This document shows positions 25,343-34,920 of a DNA stretch of 64,000 bases, one piece after another. Both the position numbers and the translations under genes were made by a program. Position 1 is the first letter of the stretch, and each line of letters begins with the position of its first letter. This stretch comes from Bacillus sp. Marseille-Q1617. GTDB lineage: Bacteria; Bacillota; Bacilli; Bacillales; Bacillaceae_B. Location: contig NZ_CAHJXM010000001.1 in the NCBI RefSeq assembly GCF_903645295.1, positions 1,179,501 through 1,243,500 of the forward strand, given 5' to 3'. The notes under the pieces are model-generated. The model saw only the letters and a list, made by a program, of their open reading frames with translations, ran no database searches and had not been told where the DNA came from.

Positions 25343-25371
25343 TTGACTTTTTACAGTTATCGTTTTATGAT
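25343..25371 (+). promoter_or_regulatory. Sigma-A promoter of tcyABC
   Basis: TTGACT (25343-25348), 17 nt, TATGAT (25366-25371). Just downstream, at about 25387-25400, ATAATTCCGATAAG resembles a half of the CymR (cysteine regulator) site ATTCCNAT; this part is weak. Confidence 0.7.
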
Positions 25372-25418
25372 GACATTCGTAGTTAATAATTCCGATAAGA
25401 TTAGTGGGGGTTTTGATA

Positions 25419-26231
25419 ATGAAAAAATGGAAATTTATAGCTGTTCTGATGCTGGTCCTTTCAATGGTGCTCTCAGCATGCGGACAATCAAAAGATAATG
25501 AAGGATCAAGCGGGGATTCAGAACAGTCCCTTTACGATAAAGTGAAAGAAGAAGGGAAGCTGTTAGTGGGTACAGAAGGAACATATCCTCCTTTTACTTT
25601 TCATGATGAGTCAGGCAAGCTTACTGGTTTTGACGTGGAAATCGCACGTGAAGTGGCTAAACGTCTTGGTGTAGAGGCTGAGTTCAAGGAAACACAATGG
25701 GATGCGATGTTCGAAGGGTTGAATTCCAACCGCTTCGATATGATCGCCAACCAGGTGGGGATCCGTGAGGACAGACAGAAGAAGTATGACTTTTCGAAGC
25801 CTTATATCGAATCAAGTGCTGTGGTTGTCGTCTCTAAAGATAACAACGATGTGAAATCATTCGAAGATATCAAAGGGCTTACTTCTGCTCAATCTCTGAC
25901 GAGCAATTACAGGGATATCGCAGAAGAGAATGGAGCTGTCATCCAGGGAGTCGACGGGCTCGCCCAATCGATCCAGCTGCTTGAACAGGGCCGTGTGGAT
26001 GTGACAGTCAATGATAAAATTTCAATTCTTGATTATATGAATAAACAAAAGAATGCCAATATCAAAATCGCTGCCGAAGCTGAAGATGCGGGACAAAGCG
26101 GCTTGATGTTCCGTAAGGGTAATGACAAATTGGTGGAAGAAGTCAATAAAGCGTTAGAGGACATGATGGAAGACGGTACGTACGAAGAGATCTCCAACAA
26201 GTGGTTTGGCGAGAATGTATCTCCTAAGTAG
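25419..26231 (+). CDS. tcyA: L-cystine ABC transporter, substrate-binding lipoprotein
   Basis: A 270-aa family 3 solute-binding protein. Signal peptide with lipobox L-S-A-C21, then [39 protein letters not shown] and [12 protein letters not shown], which closely match B. subtilis TcyA. It captures cystine at the outer membrane face for TcyB/TcyC. ATG 25419 has GGGGG 8 nt upstream. Followed by overlapping tcyB and then tcyC. It is possible that it also binds diaminopimelate or related amino acids. Confidence 0.9.
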   Translation: MKKWKFIAVLMLVLSMVLSACGQSKDNEGSSGDSEQSLYDKVKEEGKLLVGTEGTYPPFTFHDESGKLTGFDVEIAREVAKRLGVEAEFKETQWDAMFEGLNSNRFDMIANQVGIREDRQKKYDFSKPYIESSAVVVVSKDNNDVKSFEDIKGLTSAQSLTSNYRDIAEENGAVIQGVDGLAQSIQLLEQGRVDVTVNDKISILDYMNKQKNANIKIAAEAEDAGQSGLMFRKGNDKLVEEVNKALEDMMEDGTYEEISNKWFGENVSPK

Positions 26232-26919
26232 TATTTTTCAGAATCCTGAAGAAATGTTCGATATTTTACAAAGCTCCCTGCTTCCGATGATCAAGGGAGC
26301 TTTGTATTATTCTATCCCTCTAACGCTCATATCGTTTACTTTAGGATTGATCATTGCTGTTTTCACTGCTTTGGCCAGACTTTCAAGATTTTCAGTTTTA
26401 AGGGGCATTGCAAGGGTCTATGTGTCCGCGATCAGGGGAACGCCGCTGCTGGTGCAGCTGTTCATCATTTTCTTTGGACTCGGTTCCCTCGGCATCGAAT
26501 TCCTTAAGCTGGAACCATTTCCTGCAGCCGTCATTGCGTTTTCATTGAACATGGGGGCATACTCTTCTGAAATTGTGAGGGCTGCCATCCAGTCCATTCC
26601 GAAGGGGCAGTGGGAAGCAGGATATTCCATCGGCATGAGCTATTCACAGACGCTGAAAAGAATCATCCTGCCGCAGGCGACAAGAGTGTCCATCCCTCCT
26701 TTGTCCAATTCATTTATCAGCTTGGTAAAAGATACGTCGCTTGCTTCACTGATTTTCGTGACGGAAATGTTCAGGAAAGCTCAGGAAATTGCGGCAACCA
26801 ACTATGAATTCCTCCTCATGTACATGGAAGCTGCACTATTATACTGGATTATCTGTTTTATCTTATCCATCATACAAGGACGGATCGAAGCCAGGCTAGA
26901 CCGTTATATCGCTAAATAA
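26215..26919 (+). CDS. tcyB: L-cystine ABC transporter, permease
   Basis: HisM-type amino acid permease, about 234 aa, five hydrophobic segments. The ATPase-coupling EAA loop is seen as [22 protein letters not shown] (split across residues about 130-152). Start is uncertain: ATG 26215 overlaps tcyA by 17 nt, TTG 26206 and ATG 26254 are also in frame, and none has a strong ribosome site. Confidence 0.88.
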   Translation: MYLLSSIFQNPEEMFDILQSSLLPMIKGALYYSIPLTLISFTLGLIIAVFTALARLSRFSVLRGIARVYVSAIRGTPLLVQLFIIFFGLGSLGIEFLKLEPFPAAVIAFSLNMGAYSSEIVRAAIQSIPKGQWEAGYSIGMSYSQTLKRIILPQATRVSIPPLSNSFISLVKDTSLASLIFVTEMFRKAQEIAATNYEFLLMYMEAALLYWIICFILSIIQGRIEARLDRYIAK

Positions 26920-26932
26920 AAGGAGGGTAATG

Positions 26933-27667
26933 ATGATTTCGATAAAAGGACTGAAGAAACGATTTGATGACCTGGAAGTGTTGAAAGGCATGGATGTGGA
27001 AGTCAAGAAAGGGGAAGTGATCGTGCTGATCGGTCCATCCGGATCCGGGAAAACGACATTTCTCAGATGCTTGAACGCACTCGAGACACCTAATGAAGGC
27101 AGTGTATCAATCGGCGGAATGACGGTTGATTTTTCTGAAAAAGTATCAACTGCCGAGCTTTTGAAATTCAGAAGAAGGACCGGCATGGTCTTTCAGACTT
27201 ATAACCTCTTCCCGCATATGACGGCTCTTGAAAATGTCATGGAAGGACCGGTCGTCGTACAGGGCAAGAAAAAAGCCGAAGTCCGGGAAAATGCTATCCG
27301 CCTTCTTGAAAAAGTGGGACTCGGCGACAAAATCGATTATTATCCGTTCCAGCTATCCGGAGGACAGCAGCAGAGGGTCGGCATAGCAAGGGCCCTCGCA
27401 ATCGAACCGCAGGTGATGCTGTTTGATGAACCGACATCCGCACTCGATCCCGAGCTGGTTGGAGAAGTACTCAAAGTCATGAAGGATCTTGCAGAAGAAG
27501 GGATGACGATGGTCGTCGTCACCCACGAAATGAGATTCGCAAAAGAAGCCGCAGATAAGGTGATCTTCATGGACGGCGGTTACATCTTGGAAGAAGGAAC
27601 TCCTCGGGAAGTATTCGAGAACCCTAAGCACGACCGCACACGTCAATTTTTAAACTTGATAAGATGA
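26933..27667 (+). CDS. tcyC: L-cystine ABC transporter, ATP-binding protein
   Basis: A 244-aa ATPase with Walker [10 protein letters not shown] (34-42), Q-loop [13 protein letters not shown], signature [17 protein letters not shown], Walker [14 protein letters not shown] and switch His (VTHEMRFA). It is typical of polar amino acid importers. AGGAGGG precedes two adjacent ATGs; 26933 gives the better 5-nt spacing over 26930. Ends the tcy operon with a terminator. Confidence 0.92.
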   Translation: MISIKGLKKRFDDLEVLKGMDVEVKKGEVIVLIGPSGSGKTTFLRCLNALETPNEGSVSIGGMTVDFSEKVSTAELLKFRRRTGMVFQTYNLFPHMTALENVMEGPVVVQGKKKAEVRENAIRLLEKVGLGDKIDYYPFQLSGGQQQRVGIARALAIEPQVMLFDEPTSALDPELVGEVLKVMKDLAEEGMTMVVVTHEMRFAKEAADKVIFMDGGYILEEGTPREVFENPKHDRTRQFLNLIR

Positions 27668-27671
27668 AAGG

Positions 27672-27706
27672 AAAAGATGAATGGGCACTCACCATTCATC
27701 TTTTTT
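27672..27706 (+). terminator. Terminator of the tcy operon
   Basis: Perfect stem AAAGATGAATGG/CCATTCATCTTT, 7-nt loop, T-run. Confidence 0.88.
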
Positions 27707-27782
27707 TGTGTAAAACAGGTGAAAAAGCAGGGATTTCTCCACTATGGAAAGAAAAGGTAATATAGCAGAAATGGGGGATTCA

Positions 27783-28676
27783 ATGAAGATATTCAGAAGA
27801 TTACTACTTATCTTTTCAGGATTGGTTTTTATCAGTTCACTGCCAAATCTGTTCTTTAATGCAGATTTTCAATATGTCTATTTGAATGGAGAAAGCGGCT
27901 CATTTGGTTTATATCCATACGCATATCTCAGTGCAATTTATGATGTTTTTCTTTATTTGGCAAGGCCGGATCAATGGTCAATTGTTGTCATGGGAAAGGA
28001 ATATGCCCTTATTGATGTTCTTTTTGAAAGGGTTGCGTATTCGATGAAAGTTTTCTTTATTTCACTCTTGCTGGCTGTCATCATCGCTTTTCTTGTGAGC
28101 ATGATGATTTCACTCGCATCCGGAACCATTAAACGCTTTCTGCTATCTGTTGTAAATGTGATAGAGTCGCTGCCGGATATCTTTATCATCATCGGCGTGC
28201 AGCTGCTCGTTGTTATGTACTTCAGGGAGACGGGTGTGTTGATCGGGGATATCGCCATGACTGGTGAAGAAATCTATTTACTTCCTGTCACTTGTTTGAC
28301 TGTGGTTCCTGCCGTTTTTTTAGTCAAGACGATCGTATTGCTTTTGAAAGAAGAGGAAAAGAAGGCTTATGTTGAACTTGCCCGGGGTAAAGGGCTGAGT
28401 TCTGTTCATATTTTGGTGGTCCACAGTTTCAGGAATGTGCTGTACAGTTTATTTTATCAAATGAAACTGGTCTTTTCCTTTATGCTTTCGAACCTCTTCA
28501 TACTTGAACAATTATTTAATATGCGCGGTGTGATGGGACTTTTGATGTGGTCGACGGGATACACCTTCGTCATTATCAGTACACTGATTTTTCTGCCGTT
28601 CTTCCTTCTCTTTACTTTGATCGAGCAGCGCATGAAAAAAAGCATCGGCATGAAGGAGGACGGGACGTATGCTTAA
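27783..28676 (+). CDS. Oligopeptide/dipeptide-type ABC permease, DppB/OppB-like (orphan)
   Basis: About 297 aa with six hydrophobic segments. The EAA-like loop AYVELARGKGLSSVHILVVHSFRN is as in OppB-type permeases, and the C-terminus has RGVMGLLMWSTGYTFVIISTLIF. The second permease gene overlaps it by 8 nt, but no solute-binding protein or ATPase gene is adjacent. Partners must be elsewhere or shared. ATG 27783 has GGGGGA upstream; ATG 27744 and 27771 are alternatives. Substrate not predictable. Confidence 0.75.
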   Translation: MKIFRRLLLIFSGLVFISSLPNLFFNADFQYVYLNGESGSFGLYPYAYLSAIYDVFLYLARPDQWSIVVMGKEYALIDVLFERVAYSMKVFFISLLLAVIIAFLVSMMISLASGTIKRFLLSVVNVIESLPDIFIIIGVQLLVVMYFRETGVLIGDIAMTGEEIYLLPVTCLTVVPAVFLVKTIVLLLKEEEKKAYVELARGKGLSSVHILVVHSFRNVLYSLFYQMKLVFSFMLSNLFILEQLFNMRGVMGLLMWSTGYTFVIISTLIFLPFFLLFTLIEQRMKKSIGMKEDGTYA

Positions 28677-29691
28677 GCAGCTGTTGAAAAAGCCGAAGTT
28701 CTTGACTGGGTTCATCTTTCTCACTGTACTTTTACTGGTTAGTTTCCTTTATGAACCATTTTTCGAAAAAGGAGTTGAAAGCATCAGCTTCCTGCACCTG
28801 GATGGGGGGATGGCGGGTCCCCCTTTCACTCCCGCAGAGCTGCCCCCATTGGGATCAGACAGGCTGGGAATCCCTCTCTGGACTTATATCATCCAAGGGG
28901 CAAAATTCACTATTCTGCTCGGCCTGCTCATCAGTTTTTTACAGCTGGTTCTTTCCCTGTTTTTTTCTATTGCTTTTACGGGATTGTCTAAAAGATTCTT
29001 GACTGTATTTGAAGAAGCAGTGGAATCCATGATTTATGTTCCAATGGCCGTCATCGCTTTTATGCTTCTCTTTCCGCTCCGTTTTGTGGTGGATGCGGAA
29101 GTTGAACCAATAAAATTTCTCAGCATTCAAATCTTCCTGCTGACTCTGATAGGGATGCCGCAGATCGTTGTAGTGCTTTCCAAAGAGATCCAAAAGACGA
29201 TGCAGGAAGAATATATATTGAGCGCCAGGACCCTGGGGGCGCGGGGATGGTACCTATACCGCCGTCATGTTCTTAAGAATCTGCTGCCCCGCCTCTTTCT
29301 GTTATTCTTCCAGCGCAATGTGAGCGTGCTGATTTTGTTTGCTCATCTTGGGATTTTAGGGGTAATGCTGGGGGGACAGGTGGAAAAGGAAATAATGGTA
29401 GGAGAATCCCGAATCTTTTCCCTTTCCAATGAGTGGGCCGGGAACATAGGTAATTCACGGATCGAGATGATGACGGGCCCATGGATCATTTTTTCCCCGC
29501 TTGCTGCTCTTTCCCTTACTGTCCTTGCTTTTAATATGATGGCTTCGTCCCTTCAAGCATTGATAATGGGAGAAACGGCAGTAATAAGACGAAAGGATGT
29601 AAGAGATGAAAAGGCAAATCCTCATTCTTCGGGTGGAACAACCGAGGAGGGGAAGTTCACCCTTGAAAAGCACCGAACCTACCCCGGCTGA
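28669..29691 (+). CDS. Oligopeptide/dipeptide-type ABC permease, DppC/OppC-like (orphan)
   Basis: A 340-aa permease. N-terminal helix, then a long extracytoplasmic segment (about 25-80, ending GSDRLGIPLWTYIIQGAKFT, like the D-x-LGRD-x-hS motif of OppC). The coupling loop is EEYILSARTLGARGWYLYRRHVLKN. The C-terminal 35 residues are hydrophilic. Overlaps its partner by 8 nt with GGAGG upstream of ATG. No ATPase partner nearby. Confidence 0.75.
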   Translation: MLKQLLKKPKFLTGFIFLTVLLLVSFLYEPFFEKGVESISFLHLDGGMAGPPFTPAELPPLGSDRLGIPLWTYIIQGAKFTILLGLLISFLQLVLSLFFSIAFTGLSKRFLTVFEEAVESMIYVPMAVIAFMLLFPLRFVVDAEVEPIKFLSIQIFLLTLIGMPQIVVVLSKEIQKTMQEEYILSARTLGARGWYLYRRHVLKNLLPRLFLLFFQRNVSVLILFAHLGILGVMLGGQVEKEIMVGESRIFSLSNEWAGNIGNSRIEMMTGPWIIFSPLAALSLTVLAFNMMASSLQALIMGETAVIRRKDVRDEKANPHSSGGTTEEGKFTLEKHRTYPG

Positions 29692-29782
29692 CATTTTGAT
29701 ACAAAACCTGTCCGAAAGTGGTTAGTACAGGTCAAATAGTGGAAATATGGTAATGTGACTATTATTTGAGGGAGGAAGAGAA

Positions 29783-31165
29783 ATGGATTACCGAATTGAA
29801 CGGGATACAATAGGTGAAATGAAAGTGCCCAAGGAAAAATACTGGGGTGCACAGACACAGAGAAGCAAAGAGAATTTCAAAATCGGTACAGAAAGAATGC
29901 CGCTGGAAGTTACATATGCTTTCGCGCAGCTGAAAAAGGCGGCGGCAATGGCGAATCATTCGTTAGGAAAACTTTCTGAAGGGAAAATGAAAGCAATCAG
30001 CGGAGCATGCGACGAGATTCTGGAGGCTAAATGGGATGAACATTTTCCATTGGTGGTCTGGCAGACGGGAAGCGGCACGCAATCAAATATGAATGTAAAT
30101 GAGGTTGTTGCCTATCGTGCCAATGAACTTTTAAAAACGGCAGGCAGTGATGAAAAGATTCACTCGAATGATGACGTCAATATGTCGCAAAGCTCGAACG
30201 ACACTTTCCCTACTGCAATGCATATTGCTGCATATAAGGAGATATCATCTAAACTTCTGCCGGTAATCGATGAGTTCATTGAAACCCTGCGGGAAAAAGA
30301 AGGGAAGTTTCAGGATATCATTAAAATCGGGCGTACACACCTGCAGGATGCCACGCCTCTGACACTTGGTCAGGAGGTGAGCGGCTGGAGAGCAATGATG
30401 GAAAAATCCCGTCATATAATTGAAGAAAGCATGGGACAGCTTGTCCACCTGGCAATAGGCGGTACTGCAGTGGGGACAGGGATCAATGCCCATCCGTCAT
30501 TTGGAGGGAAAGTCGCCGAGCAGCTTGAAGAACAGACCGGCATCCCATTTGTTTCATCCGACAATAAATTCCATGCGCTCACTTCCCATGATGAAATTGT
30601 TTATGTGCACGGTGCGTTAAAGGCGCTGGCTGCAGACCTGATGAAAGTGGCAAATGATGTCCGCTGGCTGTCAAGCGGTCCACGCAGCGGGATCGGTGAA
30701 ATCACGATCCCTGCAAACGAACCTGGAAGTTCGATCATGCCGGGGAAGGTCAATCCTACACAAAGTGAGGCTGTCACCATGGTCGCCACCCAGGTTTTCG
30801 GGAACGATGCCAGTATCGGATTTGCAGCAAGCCAGGGCAATTTCGAGCTGAATGTCTTCAAGCCTGTGATCATCTATAATATGCTCCAATCTGTACGACT
30901 GCTGACAGACGGTATCCGTTCCTTCAACGATAAATGTGTGAAAGGCCTGGAAGCCAATGAGGATGTTATAGAGGATTTCGTCCAGCGTTCATTGATGCTT
31001 GTAACAGCATTGAATCCTCACATCGGCTATGAAAAAGCAGCGGAAATTGCAAAAAATGCACACAAAAGCGGCTCGACCCTAAAAGAAGCAGCCATTAAAT
31101 CCGGTTATCTTACAGAAGAGCAATACGATGAATGGATCAAACCGGCTAACATGGTTAACAACTAA
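29783..31165 (+). CDS. fumC: Fumarate hydratase class II
   Basis: A 460-aa TCA-cycle enzyme that interconverts fumarate and malate; tetramer, no iron-sulfur cluster. The superfamily signature [15 protein letters not shown] is near residues 315-330; other family stretches are [32 protein letters not shown] and [14 protein letters not shown]. It corresponds to B. subtilis citG. GGGAGG is upstream of ATG. Monocistronic. Confidence 0.96.
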   Translation: MDYRIERDTIGEMKVPKEKYWGAQTQRSKENFKIGTERMPLEVTYAFAQLKKAAAMANHSLGKLSEGKMKAISGACDEILEAKWDEHFPLVVWQTGSGTQSNMNVNEVVAYRANELLKTAGSDEKIHSNDDVNMSQSSNDTFPTAMHIAAYKEISSKLLPVIDEFIETLREKEGKFQDIIKIGRTHLQDATPLTLGQEVSGWRAMMEKSRHIIEESMGQLVHLAIGGTAVGTGINAHPSFGGKVAEQLEEQTGIPFVSSDNKFHALTSHDEIVYVHGALKALAADLMKVANDVRWLSSGPRSGIGEITIPANEPGSSIMPGKVNPTQSEAVTMVATQVFGNDASIGFAASQGNFELNVFKPVIIYNMLQSVRLLTDGIRSFNDKCVKGLEANEDVIEDFVQRSLMLVTALNPHIGYEKAAEIAKNAHKSGSTLKEAAIKSGYLTEEQYDEWIKPANMVNN

Positions 31166-31231
31166 TGAACTAGGGAGATAGTTGTAGTTAGAGCATAGTC
31201 TTTGTATGTAAGAGGAACAATTTAACTGTTT

Positions 31232-31366
31232 CCAGCGGTTGATTGGAGTGCAAGACGGAGACTCCTGCGGAAAGAGTAGCTTATGTGAGACCCCGCAGGA
31301 GCGCAGCGACGAGGAGGCTCACGGGCTGCCCGCGGAAAGCGTAGTCTTGCACGGAAATCAATAGCG
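31232..31366 (+). repeat. Repeat A copy 3 (no nested B)
   Basis: Complete 135-bp family A element after fumC. The third helix is AGC...GTGAG (31288-31300 region) with CTCAC..GCT, crossing the CTCCTGCGG/CCGCAGGAG helix. Confidence 0.85.
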
Positions 31367-31390
31367 TTATATAAAGCGGTCCTCAAAAAT

Positions 31391-31419
31391 AAAAAACCCC
31401 TGGCATCTGCCAGGGGTTT
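31391..31419 (-). terminator. Terminator of the SASP gene
   Basis: Perfect 12-bp stem AAACCCCTGGCA/TGCCAGGGGTTT followed on the minus strand by TTT and a T-rich run. Confidence 0.88.
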
Positions 31420-31447
31420 ATCCATACATATTAAATTTTACAGCTGA

Positions 31448-31663
31448 TTAGTATTGTCCGCCGCCGATTTGTTGTTCAGCCATTTGAACTAGGCGCTTAG
31501 TGATTTCTCCACCAACAGAACCGTTAGCGCGAGCTGTAGCGTCTGGCCCTAATTGTACGCCAAACTCAGAAGCGATTTCGTACTTCATTTGGTCGATAGC
31601 TTGTTGAGCTCCTGGAGCTACCAATTGGTTAGATGAATTGTTGCGAGATTGTTGTTGTTGCAT
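31448..31663 (-). CDS. sspB: Alpha/beta-type small acid-soluble spore protein
   Basis: A 71-aa DNA-saturating spore protein. Q/N-rich N-terminus, the GPR protease region [13 protein letters not shown] and the C-terminal DNA-binding helix [18 protein letters not shown]. It protects forespore DNA from UV and heat and serves as an amino acid store at germination. Position near yheH and yheE agrees with B. subtilis sspB. AAGGAG is upstream of ATG. A CATACC about 110 nt upstream could be part of a sigma-G promoter, but the -35 is unclear. Confidence 0.93.
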   Translation of the reverse strand: MQQQQSRNNSSNQLVAPGAQQAIDQMKYEIASEFGVQLGPDATARANGSVGGEITKRLVQMAEQQIGGGQY

Positions 31664-31941
31664 AATCTTTCATCTCCTTAAATATAGGTTGTTTTTTGGT
31701 TGGGCCAACCGGAGTTGCACCGGCACGCATTCCATTAGCGACCATCTGTAATGGTATGACCCAAGGTTATGAGTTGCTTTATGTGCTGTTACTAAGTATT
31801 ATGGTTCGTCCATGAAATTATATGCGGGAGAAAAACAAGGGAATTTATTCCTGTTTCTTTCCCTGTATTTTCTCTACATAAAACAGTGTCAATCATAAAA
31901 GGATATGTTTAAACACTTAAGTTGAAAGAATGGTGACACGC

Positions 31942-32193
31942 ATGAAAGCATGTGCATTATGCAACGGGATTGTTGAATATAAGGGTCTGTGCCCGAAATG
32001 CGGCGATTCCACTTTGGATCAAGGAAGATATTACGATTATTATGATGAATATAGTGCCTATATGGATATAAAACATGTGCAGCTGGCGGACGGGATACCG
32101 AACAGCAGCTGTACGGATACTTGCCTGCATTTATTCACGTGTATCAGGTGCGGGGAAGAAGAAGGTAAAAGCATCAATTTAACGGAATTTTAA
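31942..32193 (+). CDS. Small zinc-ribbon-like protein of unknown function
   Basis: An 83-aa protein with three CxxC pairs (CALC at 4-7, CPKC at about 18-21, CIRC near the end) plus further Cys in SSCTDTC; this suggests one or two zinc sites. The middle is Tyr/Asp-rich (YYDYYDEYSAY). ATG 31942 is chosen over 31930 because GGTGA lies 4-5 nt upstream. Single gene ended by a terminator. I do not recognise the family. Confidence 0.65.
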   Translation: MKACALCNGIVEYKGLCPKCGDSTLDQGRYYDYYDEYSAYMDIKHVQLADGIPNSSCTDTCLHLFTCIRCGEEEGKSINLTEF

Positions 32194-32238
32194 GAAAGGC
32201 TATTTTCTACACTATTAGAAAAGTTCTAAAAACACATG

Positions 32239-32273
32239 AAAAAGACCACGCTCACAAAGAGTGTGGTCTTTTT
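32239..32273. terminator. Bidirectional terminator
   Basis: Stem AAAAAGACCACGCTC/GAGTGTGGTCTTTTT between convergent genes. Confidence 0.88.
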
Positions 32274-32287
32274 CTATTCACGAAGGA

Positions 32288-33385
32288 TTAGCGGATTCTG
32301 AATTCAGATTCAGAATCGAAGAAATGTGCTTTGTTCATGTCAAAAGCAAGTTCGATCGTTTGACCGGCATTAATGTCTGTACGGGAATCGACGCGCGCCA
32401 CGAAGTCCTGGCCTTCGATTTGTGAATACAGCATCGTTTCAGCACCTGTCAGCTCAGACACTTCAATTTTTGCAGTAATCTTTGCACCCTGGGCTGTATC
32501 GATGAAAATAGGCTCATCATGAATATCTTCCGGTCTAACTCCTAAGATAATGTCTTTTCCGACGTAGCCTTGGTCACGAAGTACTTTCATCTTTCCTTCA
32601 GGCACTGCCACTTTGGATTTACCGATCACAAATGATCCTTCTTCAATTTTACCGTGGAAGAAGTTCATCGCTGGGGATCCAATGAAGCCGCCGACGAATA
32701 CATTCTCAGGCTTATCATATACTTCTTTAGGTGAACCGACCTGTTGAATGACACCATCTTTCATGACAACAATACGGGTAGCCATTGTCATCGCTTCCGT
32801 CTGATCATGCGTTACATAAATGGTAGTGGTCTGAAGGCGCTGATGAAGCTTGGCGATTTCAGCACGCATCTGTACGCGAAGTTTTGCATCAAGGTTGGAT
32901 AAAGGCTCATCCATCAGGAAGACCTTTGCATCACGTACGATTGCACGTCCCAATGCAACACGCTGGCGCTGTCCGCCTGATAATGCTTTCGGTTTACGGT
33001 CTAATAATGCTTCGAGTCCAAGGATCTTAGCAGCTTGCTGCACACGGCGGTCGATTTCTTTCTTATCGAATTTACGAAGTTTAAGCCCGAATGCCATATT
33101 GTCATATACGCTCATATGTGGATAAAGTGCATAGTTCTGGAACACCATGGCGATATCACGGTCTTTCGGAGCTACATCGTTTACACGTTTTCCATCGATG
33201 GAGAAATCACCTTTTGAGATTTCCTCCAGCCCTGCAATCATTCGAAGAGTCGTTGACTTACCACAGCCCGATGGACCAACGAAGACGATAAACTCCTTAT
33301 CATTGATATGAAGGTTAAAATCATTTACTGCTGTCACTTTATTATCATAGATCTTATAAATATTTTCTAATTTTAATTCAGCCAT
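32288..33385 (-). CDS. msmX: Multiple-sugar ABC transporter ATPase MsmX
   Basis: A 365-aa CUT1-type ATPase. Walker A GPSGCGKST (37-45), signature LSGGQRQRVALGRAIVR, Walker B VFLMDEPLSNLDA, and a C-terminal TOBE region (GVRPEDIHDEP...LTGAETMLY). MsmX energises several sugar importers in B. subtilis, and no sugar permease is adjacent here, in line with a shared ATPase. ATG 33385 has AGGAGGAG upstream. A cre-like site lies just before it. Confidence 0.92.
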   Translation of the reverse strand: MAELKLENIYKIYDNKVTAVNDFNLHINDKEFIVFVGPSGCGKSTTLRMIAGLEEISKGDFSIDGKRVNDVAPKDRDIAMVFQNYALYPHMSVYDNMAFGLKLRKFDKKEIDRRVQQAAKILGLEALLDRKPKALSGGQRQRVALGRAIVRDAKVFLMDEPLSNLDAKLRVQMRAEIAKLHQRLQTTTIYVTHDQTEAMTMATRIVVMKDGVIQQVGSPKEVYDKPENVFVGGFIGSPAMNFFHGKIEEGSFVIGKSKVAVPEGKMKVLRDQGYVGKDIILGVRPEDIHDEPIFIDTAQGAKITAKIEVSELTGAETMLYSQIEGQDFVARVDSRTDINAGQTIELAFDMNKAHFFDSESEFRIR

Positions 33386-33404
33386 TCCGTTTCTCCTCCT
33401 GTTT

Positions 33405-33418
33405 TGTAAACGTTTCAT
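33405..33418. promoter_or_regulatory. Candidate cre (CcpA) site upstream of msmX
   Basis: TGTAAACGTTTCAT matches TGWAARCGYTWNCW at 13 of 14 positions and lies 20 nt before the msmX start. The same 14-mer recurs at 35673-35686. Confidence 0.5.
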
Positions 33419-33483
33419 TCTATGAATTCATTGTAAAGAAAGCGGATTCAAAACGGTATGGTCAACCTGCACAAAATTCGTTC

Positions 33484-34398
33484 TCACTTTTTAGGCAGGT
33501 TGTCAGATTCATATTCCAGTACGGCTAAATAAGCAAGCAGTGCACCTTGAAAGGTTTTTATATCAATCGTTGTCTTTTCAATGAACTTATCGATACGATA
33601 CTGGACACTGTTTCGGTGCATGAATAATTTCTTGGCAGTTTGACTGATATTCGATTGATTTTCCAAAAATGCTTTGACGGTATGAATCAGCTCAGTGTCT
33701 TCTGAGAACACTTGTGTTGTCTTGCTGAAAATATGTTCCTTCCATTCAATCGGGAGATGTTTCAGCATAAACGAAGGCAGGAGTGTAACAACTGATTGAA
33801 TATAGTTGGTACGAAGGCTGGCTTCTGAGAATGAAACCATTTCAATCTCGTACTTGAATGAATGGATAAAATCACGATTCACGGGCTGGAACTGGCCAAT
33901 GAAAAATGACATGCTTACAAAAAAGTCAGATTCAATGACATGGGAAATGGAGAGAAGCTGTTCTTCATCTAGATTAAAGTCATTTTTTTCTTCCAGGATC
34001 AACCCTTTTTTCTCATCCAGCATAACTAATACTGTATGAAGCGGGAGTAAATGCTTAAATGCCTCTTTCATTAAATGCACGTCCGTCTGTTCATTGATGG
34101 TGAACTGAATGACGCGGTATTCATTTTCATTATGTGAAGGAGCAGGTCCATTTTTAAATAAAAAACCTAACCATTCAGCTGCCCTTGGAGATTCATTCAT
34201 TAGCTTCTCCTCACTGGACAACTCCTTAAACAGGCACCTTAACAATTTTAATTCTTCTTGGGTGAGGTCACTTGCATTTATACCGATGAACTCATCTTGA
34301 TTTGCATTCGTAAACCAAATTTTCATTGACGTGATTTCTGACGGATGGTGTTTTTGAACAGTTGCATCAGGGTATTTTAAAAGTAAAGAAGTTAACAT
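33484..34398 (-). CDS. PucR/CdaR-type transcriptional regulator
   Basis: A 304-aa protein. The C-terminal helix-turn-helix of the PucR family (HTH_30) is clear: TVKAFLENQSNISQTAKKLFMHRNSVQYRIDK. The N-terminal 230 residues are a weakly conserved sensor region. It lies just upstream of msmX on the same strand (98-nt gap) but has its own ribosome site; a role in sugar or amino acid metabolism is a guess. Divergent from the CsoR/CstR-type gene. Confidence 0.78.
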   Translation of the reverse strand: MLTSLLLKYPDATVQKHHPSEITSMKIWFTNANQDEFIGINASDLTQEELKLLRCLFKELSSEEKLMNESPRAAEWLGFLFKNGPAPSHNENEYRVIQFTINEQTDVHLMKEAFKHLLPLHTVLVMLDEKKGLILEEKNDFNLDEEQLLSISHVIESDFFVSMSFFIGQFQPVNRDFIHSFKYEIEMVSFSEASLRTNYIQSVVTLLPSFMLKHLPIEWKEHIFSKTTQVFSEDTELIHTVKAFLENQSNISQTAKKLFMHRNSVQYRIDKFIEKTTIDIKTFQGALLAYLAVLEYESDNLPKK

Positions 34399-34538
34399 TT
34401 CATCCCTCTTATAAGTTTTATTTATGTATTAAAACCATTGTACTGAAAATATTTAGGGATTCAAAGGGTCCTGCATTGCAAATTCTTCCTAATTCTAATA
34501 CTATGGGATAAGGAATAAATCATTATGGGGTGTCCAAT

Positions 34539-34799
34539 ATGGAATACAATAAAGAAGTAACAAACCGTTTGAAGCGTTTAGAAGGACAAGTCCGCGGCGT
34601 CATTAAAATGATGGAAGAAGAAAAACACTGCAAGGATGTCGTTACCCAGTTGTCAGCAGTGCGCACAGCAGTAGACCGTACAATCGGTTTAATCGTTGCA
34701 AAAAATCTGGAAGCGTGTATCCGTGAATCAGAACTTGAAGGCGGAAATGCAGAAGATGCCATCAAGGAAGCCGTTAATATGCTGGTCAAAAGCCGATAA
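34539..34799 (+). CDS. CsoR/FrmR-family metal- or persulfide-sensing repressor (CstR-like)
   Basis: An 86-aa all-helical repressor: NRLKRLEGQVRGVIKMMEEEKHCKDVVTQLSAVRTAVD is the family core. It keeps the first Cys (KHC) and the second (NLEAC), but the His between them, which copper-sensing CsoR uses, is replaced by Asn. This Cys-Cys set suggests a CstR-type sulfur sensor. No sulfurtransferase or copper genes are adjacent. ATG 34539 is favoured over GTG 34530. Confidence 0.8.
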   Translation: MEYNKEVTNRLKRLEGQVRGVIKMMEEEKHCKDVVTQLSAVRTAVDRTIGLIVAKNLEACIRESELEGGNAEDAIKEAVNMLVKSR

Positions 34800-34807
34800 T
34801 AATTGAT

Positions 34808-34834
34808 GAAAGCTGCCGTTGGGCAGCTTTTTTT
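34808..34834 (+). terminator. Rho-independent terminator
   Basis: Stem AAAGCTGCC/GGGCAGCTTT with a GTT loop followed by T-run. Confidence 0.85.
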
Positions 34835-34920
34835 ATGGGCTTTTTGCTGCAATTAATGGATTTTTAGCCCAAATACTATAGAGAGGGACCTGTCAAACAG
34901 ACCCCTCAAGTGAAAGATGA

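Noticed and set aside
25387..25405. CymR operator at tcyABC
   Set aside because: Only one half-site resembles the consensus, and the B. subtilis tcyABC operon is not a known CymR target, so I keep it as a remark only.
31222..31425. Minus-strand ORFs in family A copies (20129-20341 and 31222-31425, with FRARLRFPRA...EPPRRCAPAGSH)
   Set aside because: Same frame through the repeat in each copy; ends differ, and no start signals. The N-terminal extension of IS OrfA to 62024 has the same origin.
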